A stretch of DNA of 64,000 nt from Erwinia sp. S63 (GCF_016625195.1 NZ_JACVUP010000016.1:1-64000), one strand, 5' to 3'; positions 16,301 through 25,644 are shown, counted from the stretch's first letter. Notes: generated from the sequence alone by a model not told the origin. A program made the numbers and translations.

Positions 16301-16786
16301 CTATTGATAATCAGCGATGATGGTCGCCTGTGACGTAAAAGGGCCTGCTGTGGGTAAGGAGGCCGGATTAGCAACAGGGACGACAGTCAAAGTCGGTGGT
16401 CGTAACAGGTTGATTGAAATCAATTGATTAATACGCAACGGGGTTCCATTTTGCTCAACCCTGATGCCCAAACCACTTTTATTGGTGATTATCGCAGTAT
16501 TATCAAAGCTTGCTGCAGTTCCCTGAACAGCTAAACGTACACTCCCGGTTCCTGAGCAAGTTACCGTGTAAGGCACCGGTTGACGATATTTATTACCATC
16601 GATACCGCGAATAATTACGGTGTCGAAGTCTATTTCAATGAGTCCTCCTCTATTAATCTCACAGGGAATAGACTCCACGAGGGTTCCTCTGAAGTTGACA
16701 TTTGTTGCTTGCGCCAATGGAGAAATCATTAATAAGCATAAAAATGAAGTTATCTGCCTTCTGTTGGGATGTTTTATTTTATTCAT
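16301..16786 (-). CDS. Fimbrial minor subunit
   Basis: 161 aa. Signal peptide (ending PLAQA), then VNFRGTLVESIPCEINRGGLIEIDFD, a second Cys in YTVTCSGTG, and C-terminal TSQATIIADYQ. It is clearly related to the next upstream subunit: both share a GNKYRQPVPY / SRIYERPIPY segment and ASFD(N/T)T. So the two probably arose by duplication. They likely serve as tip adaptor subunits. Eight bases separate it from its downstream neighbour. Confidence 0.85.
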   Translation of the reverse strand: MNKIKHPNRRQITSFLCLLMISPLAQATNVNFRGTLVESIPCEINRGGLIEIDFDTVIIRGIDGNKYRQPVPYTVTCSGTGSVRLAVQGTAASFDNTAIITNKSGLGIRVEQNGTPLRINQLISINLLRPPTLTVVPVANPASLPTAGPFTSQATIIADYQ

Positions 16787-16795
16787 CTCATCTTC

Positions 16796-17314
16796 TTATT
16801 GATAATCAACCAGCAACGTTGAGGTCGCCGTGAAGCTTCCGCCAGTGACGGCACCACTTCTATTTTTAATCAGAACCGCACTTAATGACGGTCGTGCAGG
16901 GTCGGTAAAATTATGCCAGCTATTTACTGCCATCTTTGTTCCGTTACTTTTTAATTCAATAGCAAGGTTGGTTTTGCTGGTACCCAATACAGTCGTATCA
17001 AAAGAAGCACCGCCTCCTAAAATTTGCATTTTGAGAGCCTTCGATGTGCCTGCAGAACAGTCAAGTACATAGGGTATAGGGCGCTCATAAATGCGGCTAT
17101 CAATGCGTGAGACAATAATATCGTTACCAAAATCAATTGGAATATCTCGATTTCCATTGACGATGCAAGGCGGCGCTAAGACTTTGACTTTTACCGTAGC
17201 GGTCGTCGAGAATGCCAGTGCGGAATTCGACAGTGTCAGTAGCCCATAATAAACAGCTAAAGCGCACCAGAGAACTTTTGCACAGACTCTATTTCCTGAT
17301 CGCAGACTAATCAT
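16796..17314 (-). CDS. Fimbrial minor subunit
   Basis: 172 aa with a signal segment to about residue 35 (SNSALA). Pilin Cys pair in APPCIVNGN and LDCSAGTS; IPIDFGNDIIVSRIDSRIYERPIPY is shared with the following gene; C-terminal TATSTLLVDYQ forms the donor-strand-complemented edge. It resembles MrpG-type subunits of MR/P fimbriae by position (second after usher/chaperone). Overlaps the upstream subunit gene by eight bases. Confidence 0.85.
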   Translation of the reverse strand: MISLRSGNRVCAKVLWCALAVYYGLLTLSNSALAFSTTATVKVKVLAPPCIVNGNRDIPIDFGNDIIVSRIDSRIYERPIPYVLDCSAGTSKALKMQILGGGASFDTTVLGTSKTNLAIELKSNGTKMAVNSWHNFTDPARPSLSAVLIKNRSGAVTGGSFTATSTLLVDYQ

Positions 17315-17927
17315 AATTCAACCTGAAGTTCATATTGGCTGAATAAATGCCTGCGCGCAGTTCGTCACGAGTTCGCTCCGCTGCAATGTAATAAATTACA
17401 ACGTTATTGGCCGGTGTTAATAATAAGGGTTTCCCTTTTTGCCCAAGGATAACGTTATTGCGATGCGCATCTTTTAAGCGCAATCCCATCCCGTCGACGC
17501 CCTGTGCTCTTATTAATTGAGGATTCACAACATCTTCAATTGCGGTGAAGGTGAAGGAAACCGCAGGTTGACTGGCATTCCATACAAGATTTCCTCTCAC
17601 ATCGCGATTTGCAGAGGATGTACGTAGGCAGTCATGTAAGTAGAGGGCAATAGGGACTAAATTGCCGTTGTCTCCGGGGCGCTGTAAGTCGGCTGTGGCG
17701 ACATTGCCTAAAGATACAGATTGGTCGGCCGACCGCATATCCAACCGGCATGCACTTTCGGTCAAAGTGCCGTGCGCGCGGATAACGCCGTAATTGCCAT
17801 CGACCAGACCATCAGTGAATCCTGCCTGTACGATAGAGGAAAATAACAGTGTGCCAGCCAGCAGCGCGGAGCCTTGCAGGTTCCTGATAATCGCTGCCGG
17901 GCGCGCCATAAAGACGATTTTTTGCAT
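17307..17927 (-). CDS. Fimbrial minor subunit (MrpE/PapK-like position)
   Basis: 206 aa, start preceded by AGGAAAG. Signal peptide to about residue 35 (VQA). The pilin domain has GTLTESACRLDMRSADQSVSLGNV, Cys in YLHDCLRT, then GMGLRLKDAHRNNV and a C-terminal YSANMNFRLNYD with the penultimate tyrosine. First subunit gene after the chaperone, which in Mrp operons is the adaptor MrpE. It has a longer middle segment than the other subunits here. Confidence 0.85.
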   Translation of the reverse strand: MQKIVFMARPAAIIRNLQGSALLAGTLLFSSIVQAGFTDGLVDGNYGVIRAHGTLTESACRLDMRSADQSVSLGNVATADLQRPGDNGNLVPIALYLHDCLRTSSANRDVRGNLVWNASQPAVSFTFTAIEDVVNPQLIRAQGVDGMGLRLKDAHRNNVILGQKGKPLLLTPANNVVIYYIAAERTRDELRAGIYSANMNFRLNYD

Positions 17928-17942
17928 GAGTTTCTTTCCTGA

Positions 17943-18719
17943 TTATTTTGGCGTTGCGCGCTTACTGGTATCGACATTGCAAACGTTGCCGCTGCATTTA
18001 AAGGTTAGTGCTGTCTGGCCGCCGTAATCATTGACGTAGACCAATACTGGCGTAGCCCCTAACGACGCTGCGCTGCCACCCAATACGGATTGGTTTTTAG
18101 GCGAAATCATCAGTGCATCAAACCCTTTAATGACATCACCCTCTTTTTTGGCGCTGGCACCAATTAGCGTAATGTAATAGGGCGTTGGATTGATCACGGT
18201 ATATTTATCGCCACTTTTACTGAGGGTGATTTTTTCCTGAAAAGGCAACGCATGCTGTGCCGCCGCGGCCTCTGCTAATGAAGCCGGACGATAAAATAGT
18301 TTGATGCGCGTTTGCAGAGCAATTTGCAAAACGTTAGGTTTATCGCTTTTAGGTGGAATCTCTCTCAGATTGAAATAAAAAAGCGATTCACGATCCTGAG
18401 GCAACGCCTTAAAGGATTCTGATGACGTCAGTGCCTGCACTTTTACCTGGCTCTCAGCTTTGGGTTCAATGCGCTGTACCGGCGGAACCACGGTGAGTGG
18501 ACTACTGGTATTGAGCTTTTCGCCTTGTTCATCTTCAAGCCAACCCTGAGCTAAATAAGGCAGTTCAGTATTTTGGTTGCTGACCGTCAAACTGACTGAT
18601 TTCTCTGAACCAGGAAATATGACCCGCGTTCGGTCGAGTGAAATAGCCGCTGAGACCGAATGAGTGATCAGGCTTATAGTGGTTGCCGTAAAGATGAAAA
18701 TTATATTTTTTCTGTTCAT
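17943..18719 (-). CDS. Periplasmic fimbrial chaperone (PapD family)
   Basis: 258 aa with a cleaved signal peptide. AAISLDRTRVIFPGSEKSVSLTVSNQN is the A-B strand region with the conserved arginine of the family, and ALQTRIKLFYRP is the G1 strand that completes subunits by donor-strand complementation. The second Ig domain ends in CSGNVCNV with a Cys pair. It delivers subunits to the usher encoded next to it. Confidence 0.93.
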   Translation of the reverse strand: MNRKNIIFIFTATTISLITHSVSAAISLDRTRVIFPGSEKSVSLTVSNQNTELPYLAQGWLEDEQGEKLNTSSPLTVVPPVQRIEPKAESQVKVQALTSSESFKALPQDRESLFYFNLREIPPKSDKPNVLQIALQTRIKLFYRPASLAEAAAAQHALPFQEKITLSKSGDKYTVINPTPYYITLIGASAKKEGDVIKGFDALMISPKNQSVLGGSAASLGATPVLVYVNDYGGQTALTFKCSGNVCNVDTSKRATPK

Positions 18720-18756
18720 TATTTTCCTGCAGAGTCAGTTGGTTGATAAATATTTT

Positions 18757-21294
18757 TTATAACTGCGATATGAGTTCGCATGGAAGTAATATGTTGTTCA
18801 TCATGTTTGATGGCAGGTTTTTAGGCAGCGATATTTTGCATTGTTCTTCATTATTCCAGCGCACCACCATTGTTTCACCCGAATTAATTCCACTGAGATA
18901 GACGTTGCCATCGTCATTCACGATACCGGCTTCCTGGTTTTTCATATTCAAAATGGTGGCGCCGAAAGGCGGAGCAGAACCATCGGCCAAGCGTATGACC
19001 GCCATCGCTTTCTCACCAGAAATAACGTTGAATGCGCGATAGCCGATTGCCCCTTCTGTCAGCGTTCCTTGCGCAACGGATTGCGGGGCTTCTACGTTAT
19101 CCGCCAACTTATCAACATTAATGCGCACACTGTTGCGGTAGTAGCTGCTGATATCACTCACCACTGCTTTGCCAAATTGGTTGGTATAAATGGCATTGCC
19201 ATAGGCTCCCACTGGCACACCAGCCACGCCACCGGTATCAACCAGCATACGTGTGCCTCCTAAAATATTAGTGCGATGCAATGCGCCGCCTTCTGCGGTC
19301 AGTGTGGCACCACCTTGTATGGAAGCGCCCAGAGCACTGTACTGCCCCTCGCGATAGCTCGCCGAGCTGTTAATCTGCGCGAGGGTGCCATTGTGGGTGT
19401 AGTAGCCACTGAGATCGGCACCCTGACGTGCAACACCGGTGCTGACTTGATAAGAATCTGACGCGCCGACCCGGCTGTAATAACTCGCACTCTGGCGGTT
19501 ATCGCCTTTGGAATAGGAGCCGTTGTAACTTACTGTGCCAGACTCACCCCACGGCAATGACAGCGACATATACATGCCGTCATCGTTAGTGTTATTAAAT
19601 TTATTGCGATAGGCGGTCAGTGACAGGCTGAGATTTCGGAAGCGACCCAGATCGAAATAGCGTGAGAGTGATAAGTCATAACGATCGTTAGCGGCTTGAT
19701 TCCAGTAGGTCTGATGGTTGTAATTCAAATACGCCGTCAGGTTCAGCGATTCAAACTGCTGGTTAAGCGAAATGGTGTACATCTCTTTGCTGCGGCCAGC
19801 ACTGATTTCCCCGTCCAGGGAATCAAGATATTCCGCCATTGAGCGATAGCCGCTATCAGAGAAACGGTAACCGGCAAAAGTGACCTGGCTGCCTGTCTCC
19901 TCGAAGCGTTTGGCATAGCTCAGACGATAAGAACCGCCACGTTGGACGTCCTGATTCGGGGCTTTAGCCTGCGACATCGTGACATCCGTTGACAGCGCGC
20001 CCAATGACAGGAGATCTCGGCCAATCCCCATCGATAGCGCGTTATATTCCTCGCCACCCATTCCACCGCCATAAAGCGACCAGCCGTTACTAATCCCCCA
20101 GGAAAACTCTCCGGCAGCAAACAAGGGGCCTTCCACACGATGCTTCCAGTCGGTCGGTTTTCCCAATGCCGTTTTGTAGCGTATCTGGCCCGGGCGGGTG
20201 AGATAGGGAATGGTTGCGGTGCTCACCTGATACTGTGTGACACTGCCATCCTGCTCTTCCACGCGAACATCAAGGTTGCCGGAGACGGCGCTATCTAGAT
20301 CCTGAACGCGGTAGGGACCGGCAGCGACCTGCACCTCTTTGATGATGCGGCCCTGTTGGCTGATGATGATCTTCGCATTGCTTTTCGCCACACTACTGAC
20401 TTCCGGGGCGTAGCCGCGCAGGTTCGGTGGCAACATATTGTCGTCGGTGATCAGACTTAAGCCGGTATAGCGGAAGCTATCGAAAATGGAAGAGCTGAGA
20501 TAACCCTCGCCCAGACTGAGCTTCGCGCCGATTTTACTCAGCGCGCGATAGGCATAGAAACGGCTCCAGTCCCAGCTATGGGTGTCTGCCTCATGATTCT
20601 GGCCGCTGCGACGGTCGTAGCGCGCTTGCCAGTCTGCACGCAATCGCCAGGTGTCGAAGTTCGCACCGCTGGTGCCGTTACCTGACAAATTGGTGCCACT
20701 TCCTCCACCCGCGCCGTTTTGTTGCAGGGATTGCAGGTTGAGGTTGTAATCAAATAGCGCGCCGGAAATCCCCTCTTCCCAGCGAGCGGGGGGATCCCAA
20801 TACGGGCTGCTGTACTCTAAGTAAGCTTGCGGAATATTAACGAACAGCGTCGATTTGCCTAAATCGCCACGCGCCTCCATCCCTGGGATGCTCTCCAGCG
20901 CAAGGCATTGTCCATCCCGCCACCATGTGAGTTTGGCTAAAGAGGATTCCTTGATCCCAAATTGCGACAACATTTCGGGAGTCACACAGGCAACCGTTTC
21001 ATTGGCATCCTGTTCGGAAGGATAGAAATGAATCTGTCTCTCAGAAAGGGGGATCGCATTCAGGTTTATAGAGAGAGAATAAGTTCCGGGTAGAATAAAA
21101 CCTTTACGTGAAAACTGACTGAGATCGATATTGCTACGATCTTTAAGATCGAGAACATCCGTATTGAACTGCACCTCGTTAGCTGCAATCGATGATGTCA
21201 GTTTTCCGATGAATAAGAGTATCCCAATGGCGGTAAGACAAAAGAGTGAAGCCGCTTGGCGCGGAAGGCATAACAGCATGATCGCGAGCCTCAT
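18757..21294 (-). CDS. Outer membrane fimbrial usher
   Basis: 845 aa, normal usher length. After a signal region comes VQFNTDVLDLKDRSNIDLSQFSRKGFILPGTYSLSI, the N-terminal chaperone-binding domain. The 24-strand barrel and plug follow (AGPYRVQDLDSAVSGNLDVRVEEQDGS is the plug-region signature), then C-terminal carboxypeptidase-like domains ending with NNILLPCELISQL. It forms the assembly pore for the fimbria. The start shares one base with the stop of the preceding subunit gene. Confidence 0.95.
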   Translation of the reverse strand: MRLAIMLLCLPRQAASLFCLTAIGILLFIGKLTSSIAANEVQFNTDVLDLKDRSNIDLSQFSRKGFILPGTYSLSINLNAIPLSERQIHFYPSEQDANETVACVTPEMLSQFGIKESSLAKLTWWRDGQCLALESIPGMEARGDLGKSTLFVNIPQAYLEYSSPYWDPPARWEEGISGALFDYNLNLQSLQQNGAGGGSGTNLSGNGTSGANFDTWRLRADWQARYDRRSGQNHEADTHSWDWSRFYAYRALSKIGAKLSLGEGYLSSSIFDSFRYTGLSLITDDNMLPPNLRGYAPEVSSVAKSNAKIIISQQGRIIKEVQVAAGPYRVQDLDSAVSGNLDVRVEEQDGSVTQYQVSTATIPYLTRPGQIRYKTALGKPTDWKHRVEGPLFAAGEFSWGISNGWSLYGGGMGGEEYNALSMGIGRDLLSLGALSTDVTMSQAKAPNQDVQRGGSYRLSYAKRFEETGSQVTFAGYRFSDSGYRSMAEYLDSLDGEISAGRSKEMYTISLNQQFESLNLTAYLNYNHQTYWNQAANDRYDLSLSRYFDLGRFRNLSLSLTAYRNKFNNTNDDGMYMSLSLPWGESGTVSYNGSYSKGDNRQSASYYSRVGASDSYQVSTGVARQGADLSGYYTHNGTLAQINSSASYREGQYSALGASIQGGATLTAEGGALHRTNILGGTRMLVDTGGVAGVPVGAYGNAIYTNQFGKAVVSDISSYYRNSVRINVDKLADNVEAPQSVAQGTLTEGAIGYRAFNVISGEKAMAVIRLADGSAPPFGATILNMKNQEAGIVNDDGNVYLSGINSGETMVVRWNNEEQCKISLPKNLPSNMMNNILLPCELISQL

Positions 21295-21845
21295 TAGTTA
21301 TAATCTATTCTGAATCGAATCGTTAATTGGTGATCGCCAGCTTGTAATATTTCCTGGTTGCCGACTAAGTTCAGGGTGTATTTAAGGTGCATGTTATCTG
21401 CCATGAGATCTCTTTCTGGCAGATGTACGCCCGGTGATGCCACGTTGCCCAAATGGTCACTGATTCTTAAAGCGACACCGCTGGCCATACCTGAGGTTTT
21501 AAAATGGCCTTTATCCTCCTCACCATCGAACATGACTTTAAAATTTTTCCAGTCAGGTTTACTGGGGTCTAATCGAGTGAGGGTGCAACCAAACAAGCGA
21601 ATAGAAAACTCTTTCTTTGGTCCTTGTCCTTCACGAATGATTTTGCTGACAGGATGATTTCCCATAAAAAGAGTTTGCTCGCGATCGCCGACTTCAATTG
21701 CGCAAGGAGTTTCAACTATTGAGCCAGTCATATTCACGCGGCCAAATCCTTCAGTGTTTGCAAATGATATTTTTGTTATTAGCGAAACACCTAAAAGTAA
21801 AAAATAGACGGCCGAATATCGTAAGGATAATGACTTAAATAACAT
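21294..21845 (-). CDS. Fimbrial subunit, MrpB/PapH-like (possible anchor/terminator)
   Basis: 183 aa with an N-terminal signal segment. Pilin blocks: VNMTGSIVETPCAIEVGDREQTLFMG, second Cys in LFGCTLTR, and C-terminal HQLTIRFRIDYN. Its place between the major pilin and the usher is that of PapH and MrpB, subunits that end assembly and anchor the fibre in the outer membrane. GGAG precedes the start. It is separated from the pilin gene by a 72-base gap that holds a terminator-like hairpin, so it is probably expressed less than the pilin. Confidence 0.85.
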   Translation of the reverse strand: MLFKSLSLRYSAVYFLLLGVSLITKISFANTEGFGRVNMTGSIVETPCAIEVGDREQTLFMGNHPVSKIIREGQGPKKEFSIRLFGCTLTRLDPSKPDWKNFKVMFDGEEDKGHFKTSGMASGVALRISDHLGNVASPGVHLPERDLMADNMHLKYTLNLVGNQEILQAGDHQLTIRFRIDYN

Positions 21846-21870
21846 TTGCGCACTCCAGAATAGTGGAGAG

Positions 21871-21900
21871 AAAAAACCTGCGGCAGGCTCACCGCAGGTT
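21871..21900 (-). terminator. Attenuating terminator after major pilin gene
   Basis: On the minus strand AACCTGCGG (21900-21892) pairs with CCGCAGGTT (21883-21875) across an 8-base loop, followed by TTTTTTCTCTCC. It sits inside the fimbrial operon straight after the major pilin. Partial read-through would give excess pilin over the usher, chaperone and minor subunits. Confidence 0.75.
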
Positions 21901-21917
21901 AGTAAAAGCGTTATTGA

Positions 21918-22457
21918 TTAGTTGTAGTTCAGTACAAAGTTAGCAGGCACCTGGAACGTACCAGGTACGATAGTGGCTGCTGCACCACCGCCTTGAACGC
22001 GTGCAGCGAAGGTCAGGGTGTTGTTACCGTTGATGACGGTCTGGCCAGTTGATGCGGTGTTCAGCTTAACTTTAGCGCCATCGCCATCAGTCAGTACGAT
22101 AGACGCACCACTGGCATCACCACCGACCAGAGCCAGGCTATCAGCGTCATGTGGAGAGGCTGCTCCGGTAAAGGTGACGCTGACTTTATCTTTCGTTCCT
22201 GGTGTGGTGATGACGCAATCTTCCAATTCAATATGGAAAGGTTTAGCGCTGGAGGAACCGGTGTTTCCGTTGGCTGCCAGGGCCACATTAGAAATGGCAC
22301 CCAGTGGAACAGTTTGGTCTAAAGAACCCGGTGCAATTGAGCAAGGCGCATCGATAATAGAACCGGTAAAGGTGACTTTACCGGTGCCACCTGCAGCGTA
22401 GACAGAGGAAGCGGTAAACAGGCTTAATACAGACAGAGCGATAATACACTTTTTCAT
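21918..22457 (-). CDS. Major fimbrial pilin (MrpA-like)
   Basis: 179 aa: signal peptide to about residue 22 (SVYAA), then GKVTFTGSIIDAPCSIAPGSLDQTVPLG, Cys in ELEDCVITTPG, DASGASIVLTDGDGAKV and the C-terminal VPANFVLNYN. Length, the low-complexity A/G/T/S-rich body and first position in the operon identify the structural shaft pilin. The operon order pilin, PapH-like, usher, chaperone, then four subunits matches MR/P-type (pi-clade) fimbriae. Confidence 0.92.
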   Translation of the reverse strand: MKKCIIALSVLSLFTASSVYAAGGTGKVTFTGSIIDAPCSIAPGSLDQTVPLGAISNVALAANGNTGSSSAKPFHIELEDCVITTPGTKDKVSVTFTGAASPHDADSLALVGGDASGASIVLTDGDGAKVKLNTASTGQTVINGNNTLTFAARVQGGGAAATIVPGTFQVPANFVLNYN

Positions 22458-22957
22458 TTAATATCTTCCATTTTGGTTTGTATCCATATTTTCTTATTTT
22501 AAGAAATATGCTTTCACTGAGATTTCATCCGGCGTTTGAGCGATGAGTTACGCCTCTAATATGAAGAAACGTCAGTATTTACACACTGCTATCAGGTGCT
22601 CCTTGAATATGCAGATTAAAACTGCATGATTCATTTTTTCCTTCGCCTTTAGATTTTTTTTGGCGTCGTTGGGAAACATTATGAGCAGCAAATGGTTTTA
22701 TGAAAATAAGATTTATTTTCTGTCGATGTAGTGAGTGAATGGGCTATTTGTCAGGGATATATTACAAAGGAAGTGATATGAAGATAGAGGGAGCAAGATG
22801 TCGACACTTTAATCTGAATGACCTATTGGTCCAATTGCCAAAAACTATAACACCGCAATATGGCGGTTAATGTGAGCCGCATCGTAAATATTACGAGAAC
22901 AGTTAATGATTATTATTAATAAACCATGATGCTCCTGATTAGCTAGCCATGAATAAA
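22458..22957. promoter_or_regulatory. Fimbrial operon upstream region
   Basis: About 500 AT-rich bases before the pilin gene; it must contain the leftward fimbrial promoter. MR/P-type operons often have an invertible promoter with a nearby recombinase gene, but I see neither a long inverted repeat here nor a recombinase in the window. No gene is supported. Confidence 0.5.
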
Positions 22958-22987
22958 CCTGCCCACGCCATTATCCGCACGGGCAGG
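22958..22987 (-). terminator. Terminator-like hairpin after MFS exporter gene
   Basis: CCTGCCC (22958-22964) pairs with GGGCAGG (22981-22987), with partial pairing inside. On the minus strand it is followed by TTTATTC. It is positioned eight bases after the end of the exporter gene. Confidence 0.55.
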
Positions 22988-22994
22988 CTTGTTG

Positions 22995-24389
22995 TTATCG
23001 GCTCAGCACCGGTGCACCGGCATTTTTCTCCAGCCGCCAGACATCAAACAGTGACATCAACACTAATAAGGCTACACCCGCAAAAGCGATGTGAATGTCA
23101 TTCTGCTCAATGGCTGCATGATCATGCCACAGCATCGCCCCGCGCAAGAACAGGGCGGCCAGTGCAATGCCGGCGCTCATGCTGAACTGGAAGAAGATAC
23201 TGAACACCACGGAGGCGTCACTCATTTTGGCTTGTGGCACATCGGCAAAACCTAAACTGTTGTAGCAGCTGAACTGAAGCGACCGCGACAATCCGCCAAT
23301 AAACAGAATGGCGGCAATCGCGAAGTAGCCGAGTGAAGGGCTGAGTAGCAAGCACCCTAACATCGCTGCCAGGCTGATGACGCCGTTCACCATCAATACC
23401 CGTCGGAAGCCGAAGCGTTTCATCAACCAGGTGGTGGCGGGTTTCATTGCCAGATTACCGGCAAATACCCACAGCACCATGGCGCCTGCTTGCGCAGCAC
23501 TCCAGCCAAAACCAAGCTGGAACAGCAGAGGAAGCAGAAATGGCACGGCGTTTATCGAAGCACGAAACAGTGAACCGCCGACAACAGCATTTCGGAAGGT
23601 ATTAATGGTCATCGCACTGAACGGCAGCAGCGGTTGTGGATGGCTGAAGCTATGGCGATAGGCCAGAACGCTACTCAACACACCCATTAACAACAACGGA
23701 ATACCGAGGCTGAGATGCATTTGCCCGAGCGCCTCCAAAGAGATAATCAGCGCGGTGCAGGCCGTGGCGGTCAGCAAAAAACCTCGCACATCAAAGGCTC
23801 TTCGTTGCTCTGCTTTAAACTGGGGCACCAGATAAACGGTGGCAACAATGGCGATAATGCCGAGCGGAATATTAAGCCAGAAGATCCACGGCCAGTGCCC
23901 ATAAGTGACAATCAAGCCACCGAGTGGCGGGCCGAGCACGGGCGCGATTAAACCCGGCCAGGTAATAAAAGCGATGGTTTTCACCATGTCTTTCTTTTCA
24001 GTCACACGAAGTACTACCATGCGTCCCACCGGCACCATCATGGCACCGCCAATGCCCTGCAAAACGCGGCTTAACGCGAACATTGGCAGGGTATCGCTGA
24101 GTCCACACAGTATCGATGCCACCGTAAAAATCAGAATCGCACAGGCAAACACCGTGCGTGCACCATAACGTTCCGCCAGCCAGCCGCTCATCGGAATACC
24201 CACCGCCACTGCTAATAAATAAGCGCTGACGCCGACGTTAAGCGCTACCGGGCTGGCAGCGAAATCGCGCGCCATTTGGGGAATAGCGGTGGTGATGACG
24301 GTGGCGTCGAGGTTTTCCATAAAGAAGGTGACTGCGACCAGCAGCGCGAGCAGCAAGGTGCGGTTAGCTGGGATGCCATTCTGCGTCAT
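22995..24389 (-). CDS. MFS drug exporter, DHA2-like
   Basis: 464 aa from ATG 24389, chosen because AAAGGAA precedes it (a start nine codons upstream has no site). About 13-14 hydrophobic segments. Motifs: NLDATVITTAIPQMARDF in TM1 (the D of motif D1), GWLAERYGARTVF (motif A), and GPPLGGLIV (motif C of drug-proton antiporters). It likely expels toxic organic compounds with proton exchange; MdtD-like. It stands between the fimbrial operon and the adhesin gene, on the same strand, with its own terminator. Confidence 0.88.
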   Translation of the reverse strand: MTQNGIPANRTLLLALLVAVTFFMENLDATVITTAIPQMARDFAASPVALNVGVSAYLLAVAVGIPMSGWLAERYGARTVFACAILIFTVASILCGLSDTLPMFALSRVLQGIGGAMMVPVGRMVVLRVTEKKDMVKTIAFITWPGLIAPVLGPPLGGLIVTYGHWPWIFWLNIPLGIIAIVATVYLVPQFKAEQRRAFDVRGFLLTATACTALIISLEALGQMHLSLGIPLLLMGVLSSVLAYRHSFSHPQPLLPFSAMTINTFRNAVVGGSLFRASINAVPFLLPLLFQLGFGWSAAQAGAMVLWVFAGNLAMKPATTWLMKRFGFRRVLMVNGVISLAAMLGCLLLSPSLGYFAIAAILFIGGLSRSLQFSCYNSLGFADVPQAKMSDASVVFSIFFQFSMSAGIALAALFLRGAMLWHDHAAIEQNDIHIAFAGVALLVLMSLFDVWRLEKNAGAPVLSR

Positions 24390-24469
24390 AACGCCATTCC
24401 TTTCTCTTCCATGCAAATCAGGATTAGGGAGAGAATAGTTTCGGGCGCAATCGTTTTCTATGCAAGTTT

Positions 24470-24496
24470 AACGATAAAAACCCGGCAATTGCCGGG
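24470..24496 (-). terminator. Intrinsic terminator of the adhesin gene
   Basis: Perfect palindrome CCCGGCAATTGCCGGG at 24481-24496; on the minus strand it is followed by TTTTTATCG. It lies 44 bases past the adhesin stop, so the adhesin is transcribed as its own unit. Confidence 0.75.
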
Positions 24497-24539
24497 CAGT
24501 GAGAATAGGGGGCTAGATGCAGTTTTCATAAAAGCGACA

Positions 24540-25301
24540 TTAAGGAAGGTTGATCACTATGGTGCCGCTGCCGCTCTTATCACCGGGTGTTGGATTAGTT
24601 GCTTTCAATGTAGAGGCCACCGAGTGAGTGGAAGTACCGCTGGGCAGGTAAATGGAGCCCGAACTACGGCCATCAAAGGTGAGTGATGAAGTGACTCCGC
24701 CACCCAAATTTATAGTGCCACCCAGGCTGGCGATAGTGGCTGATGTGGCGCGGTTGCAGTTCACATTGATTGAGACACTGTCTTGTTTTCCATTGACCTT
24801 GTCGGCTTGGAGGGTGCCGTGATCAATGTTGGGTGAGCTTGAAAAAGCACAGCTGGTGGGGACGGGAGGGAAAGAAACGGGGCGGCAAGAAGTGCCTGGT
24901 TGGTTTCGATAAAGATAACCGAGATTATTTTGGGCTCCACCAATGCATACAGAATAAGGACCTGGACCCAATGGTAATGGAGAAGAAATATTCGCACTGG
25001 AGGGATAGGTTCTTAAAAAAGCAGTGTTGGCATTTGACCAAGTGTCAGTGCCGATGCCAGAGGTGCTCAACAATATGCGTGCTGGCCTGGCTTCAGTGCT
25101 GTTCACGACCCAAATTCCGAAATCACAATATCGCGTTCCACATCCAATTGCCGCAGTCGAGTTACCGCCCGATGCACTATAACTTATGCTTACGGAAGAT
25201 GAACCAGCAGGGACATTCGCATTGGAAATGGTGATAATTGATCTGGCTTGTAGAGGGATAAGATAAATAATTATTGAAAGAAATAGATATGATATTTTCA
25301 T
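24540..25301 (-). CDS. MrpH-like fimbrial tip adhesin
   Basis: 253 aa. Signal peptide, then an N-terminal domain (about 20-150) rich in Ser/Gly/Asn with Cys pairs in IGCGTRYCDFG and SVCIGG...TSCRP. A C-terminal pilin domain follows (TSCAFSSSPNIDHGTLQ, Cys in VNCNR, ending GTIVINLP). This two-domain build is that of tip adhesins. The arrangement and GTRYCDFGIWVVN block fit the MrpH group as I remember it. The adhesin domain contains no histidine at all, so the zinc-binding histidines described for Proteus MrpH are absent. It is cut off from the fimbrial operon by an MFS gene. Confidence 0.7.
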   Translation of the reverse strand: MKISYLFLSIIIYLIPLQARSIITISNANVPAGSSSVSISYSASGGNSTAAIGCGTRYCDFGIWVVNSTEARPARILLSTSGIGTDTWSNANTAFLRTYPSSANISSPLPLGPGPYSVCIGGAQNNLGYLYRNQPGTSCRPVSFPPVPTSCAFSSSPNIDHGTLQADKVNGKQDSVSINVNCNRATSATIASLGGTINLGGGVTSSLTFDGRSSGSIYLPSGTSTHSVASTLKATNPTPGDKSGSGTIVINLP

Positions 25302-25602
25302 TTTATCCCAAGTAAGGAAGATGGTTATTTCAATATAGTAAGGTTGAGATGTCTTTTAGATAGAAGGGTAAGATGCATCCCAGTTGTCTGATTTTTATTA
25401 TGGTTAATGAGTGATGATGAGAAAATCAGTGGGGGATTTTAAGCTTGTACTTCTTTTCCATTTATTTTGTAATGAAAATCTTACGAGTGTTTTAAGGCTC
25501 AAGAATGGTATTTTAATAAAATAACTCCATCTATCAACAATCGTGCCCCCTCACCAGCTTTGTGGCCCATTGGCCGGGTACGAGCGTTTCAATGGCAAAT
25601 GG
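25302..25602. other. AT-rich gap upstream of adhesin gene
   Basis: About 300 bases, low GC, presumably holding the leftward adhesin promoter. I see no gene, repeat or RNA. Confidence 0.45.
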
Positions 25603-25623
25603 AAAGAGATCCCGAAGGATCTC
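25603..25623 (-). terminator. Intrinsic terminator with UUCG-type loop after dehydrogenase gene
   Basis: On the minus strand GAGATCC, loop TTCG, GGATCTC, followed by TTT. It lies about 20 bases past the tartrate/malate dehydrogenase stop. The closing C-G around TTCG makes a very stable tetraloop. Confidence 0.7.
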
Positions 25624-25644
25624 CCTATATTCCCATTCCCAACT

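Noticed and set aside
22458..22957. Invertible fimbrial promoter as in Proteus mrp
   Set aside because: No long inverted repeats were found in this gap and there is no mrpI-like recombinase in the window.
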